Source of the DNA: Aigarchaeota archaeon
GTDB taxonomy: Archaea > Thermoproteota > Nitrososphaeria_A > Caldarchaeales > Wolframiiraptoraceae
Length of the DNA: 61,160 nucleotides
Reading direction: 5' to 3'
Assembly (NCBI GenBank): GCA_025058515.1
Contig: JANXDW010000016.1
Span: 1-61,160, forward strand
Of the stretch, positions 60,877 through 61,160 are shown in pieces (within the stretch, counting starts at the first letter, position 1; each line of letters opens with the position of its first letter). Below the pieces are notes generated by a model that did no database searches, was not told where the DNA came from, and saw only the letters and a program-made list of their open reading frames with translations. Both the position numbers and the translations under genes were made by a program.

Positions 60877-60974
60877 CTCCCATGGCCTTATCATGTAAAA
60901 TTTGCATGATTTATAGTTTGGTAATACCATGGCCCCAAAAATAAAATTATAGGGCCATGACCTGCAGGTCATGG
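60865..60974. repeat. Cluster of palindromes / hairpins
   Basis: In 110 bp: GGGAG/CTCCC hairpin (60865-60881); ATCATG/CATGAT (60890-60910); CATGGCCC/GGGCCATG with a 16-base AT loop (60928-60959); and a perfect 20-bp palindrome (60955-60974) that overlaps the stop codon of the ribbon-helix-helix gene. Recurring CATGGCC/GGCCATG words. Could be terminators, a structured RNA or an element-end recognition region. Confidence 0.7.
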
Positions 60975-61130
60975 TTTATTGTGTTCTGATTGGATGAAAT
61001 CTCTTATCGCCATTCTTATGGCCTCAGACCTATTAGGGTATATCCGATTCTTTACAAGCTCATCTATCGCTTCAACATGAATTTTAGGAATATGAATCGT
61101 AACAATCACCATATTCTTTCTTCCTTTCAT
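60969..61130 (-). CDS. Ribbon-helix-helix (CopG-like) regulator
   Basis: 53-residue DNA-binding protein: beta strand MVIVTIHIP, then HVEAIDELVKNRIYPNRSEAIRMAIRDFIQSE, the classic ribbon-helix-helix with NRSEAIR turn. Start at ATG 61130 (MKGRKN) or ATG 61112 (MVIVTI), the latter preceded by GGAAG. RHH regulators are common in archaeal chromosomes and especially on plasmids and viruses. It lies on the side of the tRNA-like fragment where an integrated element would be. Confidence 0.88.
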   Translation of the reverse strand: MKGRKNMVIVTIHIPKIHVEAIDELVKNRIYPNRSEAIRMAIRDFIQSEHNKP

Positions 61131-61160
61131 GCTTAAATAACATAAACTCATGGCCATATA

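Noticed and set aside
60841-60980. Complete tRNA gene on either strand
   Set aside because: Only the 3' end fits; there is no matching 5' acceptor strand, D-arm or anticodon arm in either direction.

Overview
This window looks like chromosomal DNA of a thermophilic archaeon of the TACK/Thermoproteota side. Visible support: archaeal/eukaryote-like information genes (Rpo7, Spt4, eS30, eS4, uL24, uL5, fibrillarin, Nop5, GPN GTPase), an archaeal-type RNase P RNA, archaeal fumarase, GTP-dependent dephospho-CoA kinase, a zinc-containing ferredoxin and a geranylgeranyl-reductase-type flavoprotein. Coding DNA is AT-rich with arginine mostly AGA/AGG; many genes have a TATA-like box 20-35 bp before the start codon and no Shine-Dalgarno (leaderless), while internal operon genes have GGAGG-type sites. 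I cannot assign a genus.

1-11.3 kb is a sugar uptake and catabolism island. It holds an ABC importer (ATPase cut by the window edge, solute-binding protein, two permeases), a fucose/arabinose-isomerase-like enzyme, an FGGY kinase, a class II aldolase/epimerase, a full-length transketolase and an unusually long transaldolase. Together they could carry an imported sugar through isomerisation, phosphorylation and either aldol cleavage or the non-oxidative pentose phosphate pathway. The RNase P RNA gene follows at 11.33-11.64 kb.

11.7-17 kb holds a family 4 uracil-DNA glycosylase and a TetR-controlled operon (regulator, LolD/MacB-type ATPase, large exported CARDB-like protein, FtsX/MacB permease) with a palindromic operator at the regulator's promoter. 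17-43 kb is mostly housekeeping: GPN GTPase, a radical SAM protein fused to two ferredoxin modules, RNA polymerase subunits, a glutamate synthase small-subunit-like oxidoreductase, fibrillarin and Nop5 separated by a thiamin-precursor ECF importer (ykoEDC-like), eS30, ornithine carbamoyltransferase, SfsA, a fragment of the ribosomal protein cluster (uL24-eS4 / uL5), fumarase, NAD salvage, lipid reductase, glycosyltransferase, orphan DNA methyltransferase and an Lrp regulator. 43-46.7 kb adds the zinc ferredoxin, a saccharopine-dehydrogenase-like protein and a GT-C membrane glycosyltransferase.

46.8-60.7 kb is the most unusual region: a type IV pilus-like machine (TadA/FlaI-type ATPase, double-domain TadC/FlaJ-type membrane protein, a pilin and several prepilin-like surface proteins) interwoven with a small Ras-like GTPase and four roadblock/LC7 proteins, one membrane-anchored. 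Two of the surface proteins carry long threonine-rich mucin-like stalks. The gene content resembles an MglA/MglB-type switch coupled to an adhesive pilus or secretion system. After 60.85 kb there is a cluster of palindromes, what looks like the 3' end of a tRNA gene on the minus strand, and a ribbon-helix-helix regulator; this may be the edge of an integrated element that continues past the window.
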